Shown here: in pieces, positions 39,022 through 47,973 of the stretch
How the letters are laid out: every line of letters starts with the position of its first letter
Position numbering within the stretch: position 1 is the stretch's first letter
NCBI RefSeq assembly: GCF_000759535.1
Contig: NZ_CP009455.1
Location: 3,286,001-3,350,000 of the forward strand
From: Pseudomonas cremoricolorata
GTDB taxonomy: Bacteria; Pseudomonadota; Gammaproteobacteria; Pseudomonadales; Pseudomonadaceae
DNA length: 64,000 nt
Direction: 5' to 3'
Notes under the pieces: model-generated
Database searches by the model: none
Told to the model about the DNA's origin: nothing
The model's input: the letters and a program-made list of their open reading frames with translations, nothing else
Translations under genes and position numbers: made by a program

Positions 39022-40131
39022 ATGCAACCAGAAAACGAGGTCACCCTGAGCGTCGGGGGGCATGACTATGGCGGCTGGCTGGACGTAAGCATCAGCGCCG
39101 GTCTCGAACGCCAGGCGCGGGACTTCACTGTTGGGGTCACTTGGCAGTGGCCAGGCAGCAGCGAAGTCCCGGTTCGCATCGAGCAGGGTGAGGCCGTCGA
39201 AGTCCGAATCGGCGCCGACCTGCTCATCACAGGCTATGTCTTCAGTACGCCGATCAGCTACGACAGCAAGATGATCAAGCTGAGCATTGCCGGTAGGTCC
39301 AAGACGGCCGATCTGGTGGACTGCGCCGCGATCAACTCGCCGGGGCAATGGCGCGGGCAGAGCGTGCAGAAGATCGTCGAAGCGCTCGCCGGCGAATATG
39401 GCATCAAGGTCATCAACCAGTCAGCCACCACCCTGGGCCTGGATGATCACACCATCGAACCAGGCGAAACTGCGTTCGAAAGCATCGATCGGCTACTGAG
39501 CCTGTCGCGTCTTTTCAGCACGGACGACGGCCAGGGCCGGCTGGTCATGGCGTCGCCGGGCGCCGCCGGAAGGGCAGTGGACCGGCTGGTGCTTGGAGAG
39601 AACATCCTCAATGCCGACACCGAGCTGGATTTCTCTAGCGTCTACTCGGAATACATCAGCCGCGGCCAGCGCAAGGGCACCGATGATTCGTTCGGTACCC
39701 AGGCCACAGAGGTGAAAGCCAGCGTCAAGGACGAGCGGGTTAAGCGCAGGCGCGTGAAGGTGATCTACCAGTCCGGCCAGATGACGACCAAGATGGCGCG
39801 CGATCGTGTGGAGTGGGAACGCGGCAACGCCATGAGCCGCGCCATGCTGGTCAACTACGTGGTCAAGGGCTGGCGCCAGAGCAGCGGGGAGTTGTGGCGG
39901 CACAACATGATCGTGCGCGTGGTCGACCCACTGATCGGCCTGGACCGCGACATGCTGATCATCGAGATCAAGTACGAGCTCACCGAGGCAGGCACCCTGG
40001 CCAAGATGGCGCTCGCGCCGCCTGATGGTTTCCTGCCCGAGCCGAACGACGCCTACGAGCGGCGCAAGCTCAAAAAGGGCAAGAATACCGACAACTTCGA
40101 ATACCTCATTCCTGCGGACTACAAGCCATGA
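39022..40131 (+). CDS. Baseplate hub protein (Mu gpP / gpD-like)
   Basis: A 369-residue protein of the late-control D/gp44 group: NEVTLSVGGHDYGGWLDVSI, LLITGYVFSTPISYDSKMIK and AGRSKTADLVDCAAINSPGQ near the N-terminus, with the C-terminal DMLIIEIKYELTEAGTLAKM. It forms the hub under the tube where the spike attaches. Confidence 0.92.
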   Translation: MQPENEVTLSVGGHDYGGWLDVSISAGLERQARDFTVGVTWQWPGSSEVPVRIEQGEAVEVRIGADLLITGYVFSTPISYDSKMIKLSIAGRSKTADLVDCAAINSPGQWRGQSVQKIVEALAGEYGIKVINQSATTLGLDDHTIEPGETAFESIDRLLSLSRLFSTDDGQGRLVMASPGAAGRAVDRLVLGENILNADTELDFSSVYSEYISRGQRKGTDDSFGTQATEVKASVKDERVKRRRVKVIYQSGQMTTKMARDRVEWERGNAMSRAMLVNYVVKGWRQSSGELWRHNMIVRVVDPLIGLDRDMLIIEIKYELTEAGTLAKMALAPPDGFLPEPNDAYERRKLKKGKNTDNFEYLIPADYKP

Positions 40132-40640
40132 GAAAGATGATTACCGGGGCGCTCGCCCGGGGCGTGGTCGTGCTCGCCGACTCGGCGCGCAAGCTGCAGA
40201 GCCTGCAGATGCGTCTGACAGCCGACGAGGTCAAAGACGACATGGAACACCTTGAACCCTACGGCTTCACCTCCAGCCCGCTGCCTGGTGCCGAGGGCCT
40301 GGCCGGGTTCATTGGTGATCGCAGCCACGGCGTGGTCATCGTGGTTGCTGATCGTCGGTACCGTCTGGCCGGCCTGCAGGGCGGCGAGGTGGCCATCTAC
40401 ACCGACGAGGGCGACAAGATCCACCTCAAGCGCGGGCGTGTGATCGATATCGAGACAGGCACGCTCAATGTCCGGGCGCAGGATTCGGTGAATTTCGAAA
40501 CGCCGCTGATCACGGCCACCGGCCGTATCGAGTCGACCGGTGACCAGATCGCCGGCGGCATTAGCCAGATCAACCACGTCCACACGACCGTCAAGTCGGG
40601 CAACGAACAGTCCGGCGCGCCGGCGGGCGGTGGCGATTGA
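40128..40640 (+). CDS. Baseplate spike protein V (Mu gp45-like)
   Basis: A 170-residue spike: the OB-fold N-terminal part (YGFTSSPLPGAEGLAGFIGD, SHGVVIVVADRRYRLAG), then a beta-helical segment (LNVRAQDSVNFETPLITATG) and the tip region HVHTTVKSGN, where the histidines bind iron in related spikes. Confidence 0.93.
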   Translation: MRKMITGALARGVVVLADSARKLQSLQMRLTADEVKDDMEHLEPYGFTSSPLPGAEGLAGFIGDRSHGVVIVVADRRYRLAGLQGGEVAIYTDEGDKIHLKRGRVIDIETGTLNVRAQDSVNFETPLITATGRIESTGDQIAGGISQINHVHTTVKSGNEQSGAPAGGGD

Positions 40641-41023
40641 GCCGCGAGGCGCTGCTGCGCCGGGCGGTCACCATCAGCCTGTTCACCTGGCGCCGGGCTG
40701 AAGCCGACGATGCGCTGGACGACACCGACCGAAAAGGCTGGTGGGGCGACTGCACACCGACCGTGACCGGCGACCGCATCGGCTCGCGCCTGTGGCTGCT
40801 GCAGCGGCGCACCATCACCGCGCAGACCCTGCGCGATGCGCGGGAGTACGCCGAAGAAGCGCTGGCCTGGCTAATCGACGACGAGATCGTCACCGCCGTC
40901 ACGGTCACGGTCGAGCGGCAGGATAACGAACGGGTGAACCTGCGCGTGACGCTGACCGAGCAAAACGGCGAGACCCTGCAACTGGTCTTCGAGGACACAT
41001 GGAGCCTGATCAATGCCGTATGA
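40637..41023 (+). CDS. Baseplate protein gp46-like
   Basis: A 128-residue protein of the Mu gp46 family, with FTWRRAEADDALDDTDRKGW and WWGDCTPTVTGDRIGSRLWL, then a beta-rich end. It starts at TTG 40637, overlapping the stop of the spike gene (TTGA). It is a wedge component linking sheath and gpJ-like protein. Confidence 0.9.
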   Translation: MSREALLRRAVTISLFTWRRAEADDALDDTDRKGWWGDCTPTVTGDRIGSRLWLLQRRTITAQTLRDAREYAEEALAWLIDDEIVTAVTVTVERQDNERVNLRVTLTEQNGETLQLVFEDTWSLINAV

Positions 41024-42056
41024 AATTCCAACCCTGCCGGTGCTGATCCAGCGTACTGAGGCAGATTTCGAGCGCAATGCCCCGGATGCGTTGCGCAGGT
41101 CGGACGCCAAGGTCGCGGCCAGGGCGCTCAGCGGTGCGGCCTATCAGCTGTTCGGCTACCAGAACTGGGTGGCCAGGCAAGCCCATCCGGCGACCTGCGA
41201 TGACGAGCAGGTTTTGTTGTGGGCGGACTGGCGCCTTGAAGAAGGCCGCAAGCCAGCCGTAGCAGCTACCGGCCTGGTAGGCGTGACCGGGTCTTCCGGG
41301 TTCCTGGTCGACGCCGGGGTCGTCTATCAGGCTGATGACGGGCGTCGTTACGTGGTGGTTGTAGGTGCAACGTTGGTCAATGGTGCAGCCCAAGTGCAAG
41401 TGGCGTCGGAAATGCTCGGCCCGGAGGGCAACATCCAGGCTGGCGAGCTCACTACCGTCACTCCGGTGCTTGGCGTCAATCCACGGGCGGTCATAGACGT
41501 CGATGGCATCACTGGTGGCGCTCATCAGGAGGACATCGAGGCGCTGCGCGGGCGCGTGCGGGCAGCCTTCAAGAACCCCAGCAAAGTGGGCAACGCCGAT
41601 GACTTCGAGGAGTGGGCGCTGGAGGTACCTGGAGTCACGCGCGCCTGGGCACTTCCGCGATGGCTGGGGCCGGGTACGTTCGGCCTGACCTTTGTCTGCG
41701 ACGGGGACGTGGACATCTTTCCTACCGAGGCAAAGGTGGCAGAGGTTCAGGCGTACCTTGAGCGCAAGCGACCAGTGACCAGCGAAGTGTATGTGTTCGC
41801 TGCACAGCGCCTGGACGTTAATCTGCGCCTGCGACTGGTGCCAGATACCACGACGGTCCGTCAGGCCGTCGAGAAAGCACTGGCAGACCTGATCAGCGAC
41901 GTGGGCGGGGCTGGTTCGGTCATCCCGCTCACGCATATCCAGGCGGCCATCAGCAATGCCCCTGGCGAAACGGATCACCGACTGGAAACGCCAACCGACG
42001 ATGTGAGCGTGGCGCGCAACCAGGTCGCTGTGCTGGGGGCGATCACATGGCTATGA
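41013..42056 (+). CDS. Baseplate J-like wedge protein (Mu gp47)
   Basis: A 347-residue Baseplate_J protein: EIPTLPVLIQRTEADFERNA at the N-terminus, ATGLVGVTGSSGFLVDAGVV in the middle and the conserved WALPRWLGPGTFGLTFVCD region with GTITHIQAAI-type end (PLTHIQAAISNAPGETDH). It forms the wedge of the contractile baseplate. Confidence 0.94.
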   Translation: MPYEIPTLPVLIQRTEADFERNAPDALRRSDAKVAARALSGAAYQLFGYQNWVARQAHPATCDDEQVLLWADWRLEEGRKPAVAATGLVGVTGSSGFLVDAGVVYQADDGRRYVVVVGATLVNGAAQVQVASEMLGPEGNIQAGELTTVTPVLGVNPRAVIDVDGITGGAHQEDIEALRGRVRAAFKNPSKVGNADDFEEWALEVPGVTRAWALPRWLGPGTFGLTFVCDGDVDIFPTEAKVAEVQAYLERKRPVTSEVYVFAAQRLDVNLRLRLVPDTTTVRQAVEKALADLISDVGGAGSVIPLTHIQAAISNAPGETDHRLETPTDDVSVARNQVAVLGAITWL

Positions 42057-42688
42057 CCGAAGACGATTACAGGGAGGGTCTGCGTGGGCTGATGCCACCG
42101 GGCCCGGCTTTCGACCCAGGTCTGCAGCCTGACGTGGCTCAACTGTTGGCCGGCCTCGCGCCAGAGCTGGCCAGGGTTGACCAGGCGCTGGACGCTCTGC
42201 AACTGGAGATGAATCCGGCCACTGTCGATGCCCTGCTGACCGACTGGGAGGCTTATTTGGGCTTGCCGGATGCCTGCACGGTGCCGGGCTCCCAGACCGT
42301 AGAGCAGCGCCGTCAGGCGGTGATCGACAAGCTGACAGCCTCGGGCGCTCCCCAAGTGGCGTATTACAAGCGCAGGGCAAGGCAGTCAGGCGTGGTGGTC
42401 ACCATCGATGAGTTTCGCCCGGCCAGAGTCGGACCAACCGTCGCCGGCGGGTTTCTGTACGGCGGTGCCTGGTCTTGGGCCTGGCTGGCGTCCGCGCCGC
42501 TAGCGGCCTATGGCACGCCGCAAGGCGCTGCGATGGAGTGCCGCCTGCGCCTTGAGGCGCCGGAGTACACCGATGTCGAGATCGGCTATGGGAAAGCCGA
42601 AGCCGAGCGAATCGCAGCGCACGTCGATCAGCTTTTCACCGCAATTCATTATGTGATGCCGGCCGCTATTGCCGGCCTCGAGGATTAA
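42047..42688 (+). CDS. Tail protein gp48-like (DUF2313/YmfQ)
   Basis: A 213-residue protein with the YmfQ/Mu gp48 pattern: MTEDDYREGLRGLMPPGPAF, LLTDWEAYLGLPDACTVPGS and TVEQRRQAVIDKLTASG, then a Gly/Trp-rich C-terminal part. It connects the wedge to the tail fibres. Its start lies inside the gp47-like gene end. Confidence 0.92.
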   Translation: MAMTEDDYREGLRGLMPPGPAFDPGLQPDVAQLLAGLAPELARVDQALDALQLEMNPATVDALLTDWEAYLGLPDACTVPGSQTVEQRRQAVIDKLTASGAPQVAYYKRRARQSGVVVTIDEFRPARVGPTVAGGFLYGGAWSWAWLASAPLAAYGTPQGAAMECRLRLEAPEYTDVEIGYGKAEAERIAAHVDQLFTAIHYVMPAAIAGLED

Positions 42689-42690
42689 CT

Positions 42691-43602
42691 ATGCAACGGA
42701 TTTCCAGCTGGACCGACTTGGTGGCCGCGTTTGGCCGTTTTCGCTATGGGTCGGTGGTCGGGGGCGTGGCCCCTACACCGATTCAGGCCGAATGGCTAAA
42801 CATGGTGCAGGAGGAAATCAGCAACGTGGTACTGGCTGCGGGTATCGAGCTGCGCGCTGATCAGGAAAACCAATTACAGCAGGCCATTGCACAGATGCTG
42901 TCCGGCTACCTGCCCCTGACCGGCGGCACGCTGACTGGGCTGCTTAAGGCCACCAAAGGCGTACGCGTGGCCAAAGGCATGCCACTGGCCGGAAACGCCA
43001 GCCTGGTTGGATATGGTTTCGCCGGGGACGGTGACACCGGACTCTACGCGACAGGAGGGAACGATGACGACGGCTCTGCCGTTGTGGTGGTGGTCGATGG
43101 CGTTGAGGTGTTGCGATTGAAAAGTGACGGCACCCTGACCATCGCCGGCTCCCATGCGCCGTACCACACCGGCAACAAGCCGGCGATGCTGGCTGTGGTG
43201 TACCCCGTGGGATCGATCTACATGAACGCAAGCGACGCTACCAATCCGGCAGTTCTGCTGGGTTTCGGCACTTGGGTAGCGTTGGGCACAGGCCGGATGC
43301 TGATGGGTGTTGGCAGCGGAAACGATGTTCGCGGTCAGGCCAAGTCATTTGAGCTTGGCGAGACTGGAGGCGAGTACGAGCACGCGCTCTCAATCGCTGA
43401 GATGCCGCAGCACGATCACAAAATGCCGCAAGGCAGCGTTGTACCAGAGGGGGAGACTGGGCCCATCTACAGCTCAGGTGATGACGCGACGCACTCTCCC
43501 GAGGCGGGTGAGCAACCGTCTAGCGGCAAGTCCGGTGGCGGACAGGCACATAACAACTTGCCACCTTACTTGGCCGTGCACATGTGGAAACGCGCCAGCT
43601 AA
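42691..43602 (+). CDS. Tail fibre protein with collar C-terminus
   Basis: A 303-residue fibre. The N-terminal attachment part (FRYGSVVGGVAPTPIQAEWL) is followed by a repeat-like shaft (LPLTGGTLTGLLKATKGVRV) and a tail-collar C-terminus (VYPVGSIYMNASDATNPAVL, then GTWVALGTGRMLMGVGSG), ending LPPYLAVHMWKRAS. It mediates host recognition. A strong terminator follows. Confidence 0.9.
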   Translation: MQRISSWTDLVAAFGRFRYGSVVGGVAPTPIQAEWLNMVQEEISNVVLAAGIELRADQENQLQQAIAQMLSGYLPLTGGTLTGLLKATKGVRVAKGMPLAGNASLVGYGFAGDGDTGLYATGGNDDDGSAVVVVVDGVEVLRLKSDGTLTIAGSHAPYHTGNKPAMLAVVYPVGSIYMNASDATNPAVLLGFGTWVALGTGRMLMGVGSGNDVRGQAKSFELGETGGEYEHALSIAEMPQHDHKMPQGSVVPEGETGPIYSSGDDATHSPEAGEQPSSGKSGGGQAHNNLPPYLAVHMWKRAS

Positions 43603-43621
43603 GGGATGAACCTTCATTGCA

Positions 43622-43642
43622 CCCGCTACGGCGGGTTTTTTT
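43622..43642 (+). terminator. Terminator after the tail fibre gene
   Basis: Stem CCCGC/GCGGG with a four-base loop and seven T. It separates the tailspike gene, which may allow its own level of expression. Confidence 0.8.
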
Positions 43643-43657
43643 ATGCCCGGAGGCATG

Positions 43658-45511
43658 ATGACAGACGTTTCTTCAATGGAGGCATATGCCGGCCAGCTTT
43701 CTCAAGCGGCGAGAAAGGCGAACTCTGCAGCGGATCTTCAGCATCAGGTAATTCACGGGGATGCGACTACAGACGTGCTTACCGAGTCGGGCTCGGTTCC
43801 TTCGCTAGCGAAGCAGGCGCTAATGACCCAGGCGAAGATTAGTTCCGCCTTGGAAGATGTTGCTGTTCAGATGCGCGGCGCCATGATCTATAGCTCCGCG
43901 GCTCAGGGTATTGCTAACACCACGTCCGGTTCCTACTTCAGCGTACCGTCATCGGACGAAGCGGAATACGTGATCCTCTATAGAAACGATAATGGTCTGG
44001 CGATAAAAATCAGCACCTACCCGAACGCCCAGGCGGTGAAGGCGGTGAAGCAGCAAGTCGATTCAGCGACCGTTGCCATCGATCAGGTCAGCAGCCAGAT
44101 CAAGCCGTTCCCATCCGAGGAAACGGATGTGGTACGCCTGAGGCAGCTGGACACCGAGGGCGGCTTGATCGCGCAGTTGTCAGACAGTGCGCTGAGAACG
44201 ATCCCTTTCACGATCCTGGTGGATGCGGGATCGACAGCGATCCTCGACTCTGAAGGCTCCGTGGTGTTACTGGACGAGCCAGGCCGGACAATCGTCGGGC
44301 CTTTTGAAATGCAGGTCACGGACGCCCCTGGGGTATTCGCCACTGACATCGAGGGCGCGCTGCTCGGGGTTGAAGACGAGGTGGTGGCGCAGTCGCCTTT
44401 CGATGGCGGCCTGCTGTTTTCGCCATTGATTGCCACAAGCCCGGCGATCAGGTCGGTGATCTATCCGCAGAACATCCTCCAGTACCGAGAGCGGGACACC
44501 GCGCTAGTGGCCACCCTGGCCAGCCTCAGCACCACCGCATCCTCAAGCGGTCGGGCAATGTCCGTTGACGCCGAGCGCTACGGACCTGCGGCCATGCTTG
44601 GCCTCAGGCGGCTTGATCTCCCGAGCGATCATCGTTTCATGCCGCTCACCTTGGTCAACGTCCCTGTGCAGGCACAGCCCACGCCGATCAAGGTCTTGGT
44701 GATTGGTGACAGCATCGGCAACCGGCAGGGCGCAACCCTGACCAAGCAGTACCTGGAGGCGCAGGGGTTCAGCGTGACGCTTGTCGGCACCATGCCCGGA
44801 TCAGCGCTGCCGAACGACCCAAACAACGCGAGCGGCGGACTGGGCGAAGCGCGCGAGGGCTGGGAAACGGGTGACTACACCTACGCCCAGACCGACATGG
44901 CAAACATCGTCGCTCCTGGTGGAGAGGCCGCCTACCTCTCAGGTTCGAAAGCCTACAAGTATTCCCGAAATCCATTCCTGCGCGCCGCGACCGAAAGCGA
45001 TAACCCGGCCATCGTCAGGAACGGGTGCGTGTTCGATCCTGCCTTCTACCAGTCGCGTTTCGGCCTTCAGGCTCCAGACGTCGTGGTCAACCTGCTCGGC
45101 ACCAACGACGCGAGCCACCGCACGGACGCCACGGTGTACGCCGAGGTCTTTGCCAACGACACCTTGATGCACTCGCAGATCGCTGCTGCTTGGCCTGACG
45201 CGAAGATCATCAGATCGGTACCCGGAACCTCGTTCGATACCACCAGGAACGCGTTGTGGTCTACGCGCTACGCGCCGGTTATCCGAGCCATCAAGGATGC
45301 CGCAGCGGGAAATGCAGCGGTGATCGTCGCGCCGGTATGGGCCATGACCGACCCGGAAAGCGGCTACCCGATCAGCGCATCTGCGCCGGGTACCGATGGC
45401 TTTGTCTCGGGGAACTTCAGCGATCCCACCCACCCGCAGGGTTCCTCTCGCCACTCGCTCTTCGCATCGCTGGCGCCGTTCATCGCGGGCGCTGCACTCG
45501 ACCTCATCTAA
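43658..45511 (+). CDS. Tailspike with SGNH (GDSL) hydrolase domain
   Basis: A 617-residue protein. The first 330 residues resemble a fibre-like shaft without a named domain. From about 345 an SGNH hydrolase begins: IKVLVIGDSIGNRQG (GDS nucleophile), NLLGTNDAS (GxND) and the C-terminal SDPTHPQGSS (catalytic Asp and His). Such domains remove acetyl groups from capsule or O-antigen. The start is taken as ATG 43658, five bases after GGAGG; ATG 43655 is equally possible. Confidence 0.88.
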   Translation: MTDVSSMEAYAGQLSQAARKANSAADLQHQVIHGDATTDVLTESGSVPSLAKQALMTQAKISSALEDVAVQMRGAMIYSSAAQGIANTTSGSYFSVPSSDEAEYVILYRNDNGLAIKISTYPNAQAVKAVKQQVDSATVAIDQVSSQIKPFPSEETDVVRLRQLDTEGGLIAQLSDSALRTIPFTILVDAGSTAILDSEGSVVLLDEPGRTIVGPFEMQVTDAPGVFATDIEGALLGVEDEVVAQSPFDGGLLFSPLIATSPAIRSVIYPQNILQYRERDTALVATLASLSTTASSSGRAMSVDAERYGPAAMLGLRRLDLPSDHRFMPLTLVNVPVQAQPTPIKVLVIGDSIGNRQGATLTKQYLEAQGFSVTLVGTMPGSALPNDPNNASGGLGEAREGWETGDYTYAQTDMANIVAPGGEAAYLSGSKAYKYSRNPFLRAATESDNPAIVRNGCVFDPAFYQSRFGLQAPDVVVNLLGTNDASHRTDATVYAEVFANDTLMHSQIAAAWPDAKIIRSVPGTSFDTTRNALWSTRYAPVIRAIKDAAAGNAAVIVAPVWAMTDPESGYPISASAPGTDGFVSGNFSDPTHPQGSSRHSLFASLAPFIAGAALDLI

Positions 45512-45525
45512 CAAGGGAACCATCA

Positions 45526-46275
45526 ATGGGCATCAAGCTGATCGACCAACAGAACATCGCGCCGTGGAACCGCAAGGTTATCGCGCCAATCACCAATGGC
45601 CTCGAGGGGTACTTCACCTTCGATACCGACGCTTCCCGCTTCGCGTTCAATCGGGTACCGGGCAAGCCTGGCGCATCCCTGGTGGGCAATCCTCAGGCGT
45701 TCCCCACCCACGGCCGATTCACCAGCCTGGCGAACTTCATTCAGACCAACATCGCCGAAACCGACAGCATGACCATCATCTGCCTGGGCAAGGCGGTCGA
45801 TGTGCCCGGCAGCACCATCGAAGCGAGCACTTGCTACGTCAGCAACTTCAACGGGCCATCCATCACGCCCGGGTTCACCGGTACCACCACGGGCACTTCG
45901 CTCTACCACAACGGCCCAACGGCACTGAATGGCACGGGCTGTCGTTCGAACGGTTCTGGCGGGGCGGTAACGGGCGGCTCCACGATTACCAATGACACGC
46001 CCACTCAGTGGGGTATTCGTGCGGTTCGTGTCGACGCCGCGGTAGGCTCGAAGGTGCTCAACCTCACCACTGGCCTGTCCTCGACTCTGGCCTACAGCAA
46101 TGCCCGCTTGCTCAACTCCAGGAAGATGCGTATCGGCGGTGCCTACACGCAGTTCGCCGCCCAGGCGGACATTTCAGCGGTGGCAATCTTCTCCGTCGCC
46201 TTGAGTGACGCGCAGATCACGGCGTTCGCCGACTGGATGCGTATTCGCGCCAACCGTCTCGGCATTCCGGCGTAA
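45526..46275 (+). CDS. LamG-like receptor-binding protein
   Basis: A 249-residue, beta-rich protein starting MGIKLIDQQNIAPWNRKVIA. The C-terminal SAVAIFSVALSDAQITAF motif is characteristic of concanavalin/LamG-like domains in phage tail proteins. It has many Ser, Thr and Gly and no signal peptide. It is likely a carbohydrate-binding tail component working with the SGNH spike; assignment is by fold pattern only. A GTGCGCTC/GAGCGCAC hairpin follows. Confidence 0.75.
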   Translation: MGIKLIDQQNIAPWNRKVIAPITNGLEGYFTFDTDASRFAFNRVPGKPGASLVGNPQAFPTHGRFTSLANFIQTNIAETDSMTIICLGKAVDVPGSTIEASTCYVSNFNGPSITPGFTGTTTGTSLYHNGPTALNGTGCRSNGSGGAVTGGSTITNDTPTQWGIRAVRVDAAVGSKVLNLTTGLSSTLAYSNARLLNSRKMRIGGAYTQFAAQADISAVAIFSVALSDAQITAFADWMRIRANRLGIPA

Positions 46276-46291
46276 ACTATTCTCAATCAAT

Positions 46292-46311
46292 GTGCGCTCC
46301 GAAGAGCGCAC
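46292..46311. terminator. Hairpin at the end of the tail operon
   Basis: A perfect 8-bp stem GTGCGCTC/GAGCGCAC with a CGAA loop, no long T run. It lies between convergent genes, so it may stop either strand. Confidence 0.5.
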
Positions 46312-46344
46312 TTAGGATGCAACCGCCCGGCCTGAGAATAGGGA

Positions 46345-47139
46345 CTACAGGTAGTCTTTGATCTTGAAGACTCTTGGGTTGTAGATTGCTAGCTCCCCGC
46401 TTCTAGAAATGACGCTATCGGCGAATTTTTTAGGATTTTTCATGTCGAGTTTGTGAAGTTCGTACAGTTCGTACTTCCACCATTCACTTTCCTCTAGAAG
46501 TGCTACTGTTTCAGGGTCGAACCTGAACTTAATCACTTTCGCAGGATTTCCTCCGACTACGGCGAAAGGTGGCACGTCTTTAGTAACTACCGAGTCTGAT
46601 GCGATAATTGCGCCGTTGCCTATTGATAGGCCGCCTCTCAGTCGCACATTCGCGCCAATCCATACGTCATGCCCGATCTTGATTGGGGCGTTTTGCGGTT
46701 GGGGTGTTAAAACTCTGTTGAATTCGAAATTAATCCCCTTAGCTTTTAGGGACGATGTGTATGACTGGATAAACTCTCTAGATGAGTTAAACGAGGCAGA
46801 AGACATGATTGCGGCATCCATCGGATGCCTGAATGCTAGAAATTTTATATCGGTGGATATTGAGCAGTATCTACCAATAGACGCATTCATTGGGAACTGA
46901 GACATTGTTTCTGAGAATGAACCAATATTGCAGAGATTTCCACCTTGCCCAAAAGTACAGTGCTCTTCTGCTGACCAATCTTTTGGGATAGAGAGAAAAT
47001 GGCCCGGAGCCCACCTGTTCTTTGCGCCAGGGTCTGAGTTTCTTTTGTCGAATATGCTATAGGATGCTAGTAGGTCAAGAAAGTAGTTGTCGGCCTTTAT
47101 CCTGTAGTGGTGTGCATGCTCGCTTTCGATCTTTATCAC
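46345..47139 (-). CDS. CatB-type (hexapeptide) O-acetyltransferase, probable receptor-converting gene
   Basis: A 264-residue acyltransferase. The C-terminal half carries the left-handed beta-helix hexapeptides of CatB-like enzymes (IKIGHDVWIGANVRLRGGLS, IGNGAIIASDSVVTKDVPPF, AVVGGNPAKVIKFRF), with His in GHDVWIG the likely catalytic base. The first 90 residues are specific. It is clearly AT-richer than the surroundings, runs against the late operon and sits right after the receptor-binding genes. Acetylation of surface polysaccharide for lysogenic conversion is inferred. Confidence 0.82.
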   Translation of the reverse strand: MIKIESEHAHHYRIKADNYFLDLLASYSIFDKRNSDPGAKNRWAPGHFLSIPKDWSAEEHCTFGQGGNLCNIGSFSETMSQFPMNASIGRYCSISTDIKFLAFRHPMDAAIMSSASFNSSREFIQSYTSSLKAKGINFEFNRVLTPQPQNAPIKIGHDVWIGANVRLRGGLSIGNGAIIASDSVVTKDVPPFAVVGGNPAKVIKFRFDPETVALLEESEWWKYELYELHKLDMKNPKKFADSVISRSGELAIYNPRVFKIKDYL

Positions 47140-47433
47140 AGTTTCTATTCCTGGCCGTTTTCTAGGTAGTAACTAATTCTGTTTTGATTTCTTTGGATCT
47201 AGTCTTCTTGCGGAAGTCAAGTCAAATCTGTCGCCAAAGATAACCTAGAGACAAGCATTCATAAACCCCGGCTTCAAAACATTCCTTCCTCGTTTCATCG
47301 TTCAGAGGCCCCGCAGCAGTTGAGATTACGGGAGTGCTGCAATGGATGGTGACGTCCATTCGTATCAAATCCTCGTAGCTGCCAGCGCGCGGACTCCCCG
47401 CAAATTCCGCTAATTCCTGTATCTGGAGGCTCT
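47140..47433. other. Upstream region of the acetyltransferase and lysis genes
   Basis: The left 100 bp are AT-rich like the acetyltransferase gene and probably carry its promoter; no clear -35/-10 pair stands out. The right part has the ribosome site of the endolysin. No gene is supported. Confidence 0.4.
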
Positions 47434-47973
47434 ATGGCTCAAATCTCTTCCGAAGCTGCTGGCGGTATCAATGTGATCGCCTTCCTCGACATGCTCGCCT
47501 GGTCTGAGGGCACTTCGACCATTAAAGCCAGTGACGACGGCTACAACGTGCTGGTGGGCGGCAAGCTGTTCACCGACTACAGCCAGCACCCGCGCGTGCT
47601 GGTACCGCTGCCGCGCTACGGCATCAAGTCGACGGCTGCCGGTCGCTACCAAGTCTTGGCCCGCACCTGGGATGCCATCGTCAAGAACTACGGGTTCAAG
47701 GGCCGCTTCATTCCCGAAGCCCAGGATCTGGCCGCGATCAAGCTGCTGGCCGAGTGCGGCGCGCTGCCGCTGATCAAGGCTGGTCGGATCAGTGACGCGA
47801 TCGCCAAGGCCGCGCCGATCTGGGCCAGTCTGCCAGGCGCCGGGTACGGCCAGCGCGAGCACAAGCTGGCGGCGCTGCTTGGCATCTACGAAAGCGAGAG
47901 GGCGGTCGAGGCCAAGCCTTCCAGCGACCTGCTGGCGATGTATGTCGCCTGCGGTGGTGAGGCGGTAGCGTGA
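47434..47973 (+). CDS. Endolysin, lambda R-type lytic transglycosylase (prophage B)
   Basis: A 179-residue GH104 endolysin with the same motifs as the copy at 93-632 (AWSEGT with catalytic Glu, STAAGRYQVLARTWDA, IWASLPGAGYGQREHKLA). GGAGG precedes the start. It is the first gene of the lysis/SOS end, which lies 23 kb from the holin pair. Differences from the prophage A protein are concentrated at the N- and C-termini. Confidence 0.95.
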   Translation: MAQISSEAAGGINVIAFLDMLAWSEGTSTIKASDDGYNVLVGGKLFTDYSQHPRVLVPLPRYGIKSTAAGRYQVLARTWDAIVKNYGFKGRFIPEAQDLAAIKLLAECGALPLIKAGRISDAIAKAAPIWASLPGAGYGQREHKLAALLGIYESERAVEAKPSSDLLAMYVACGGEAVA

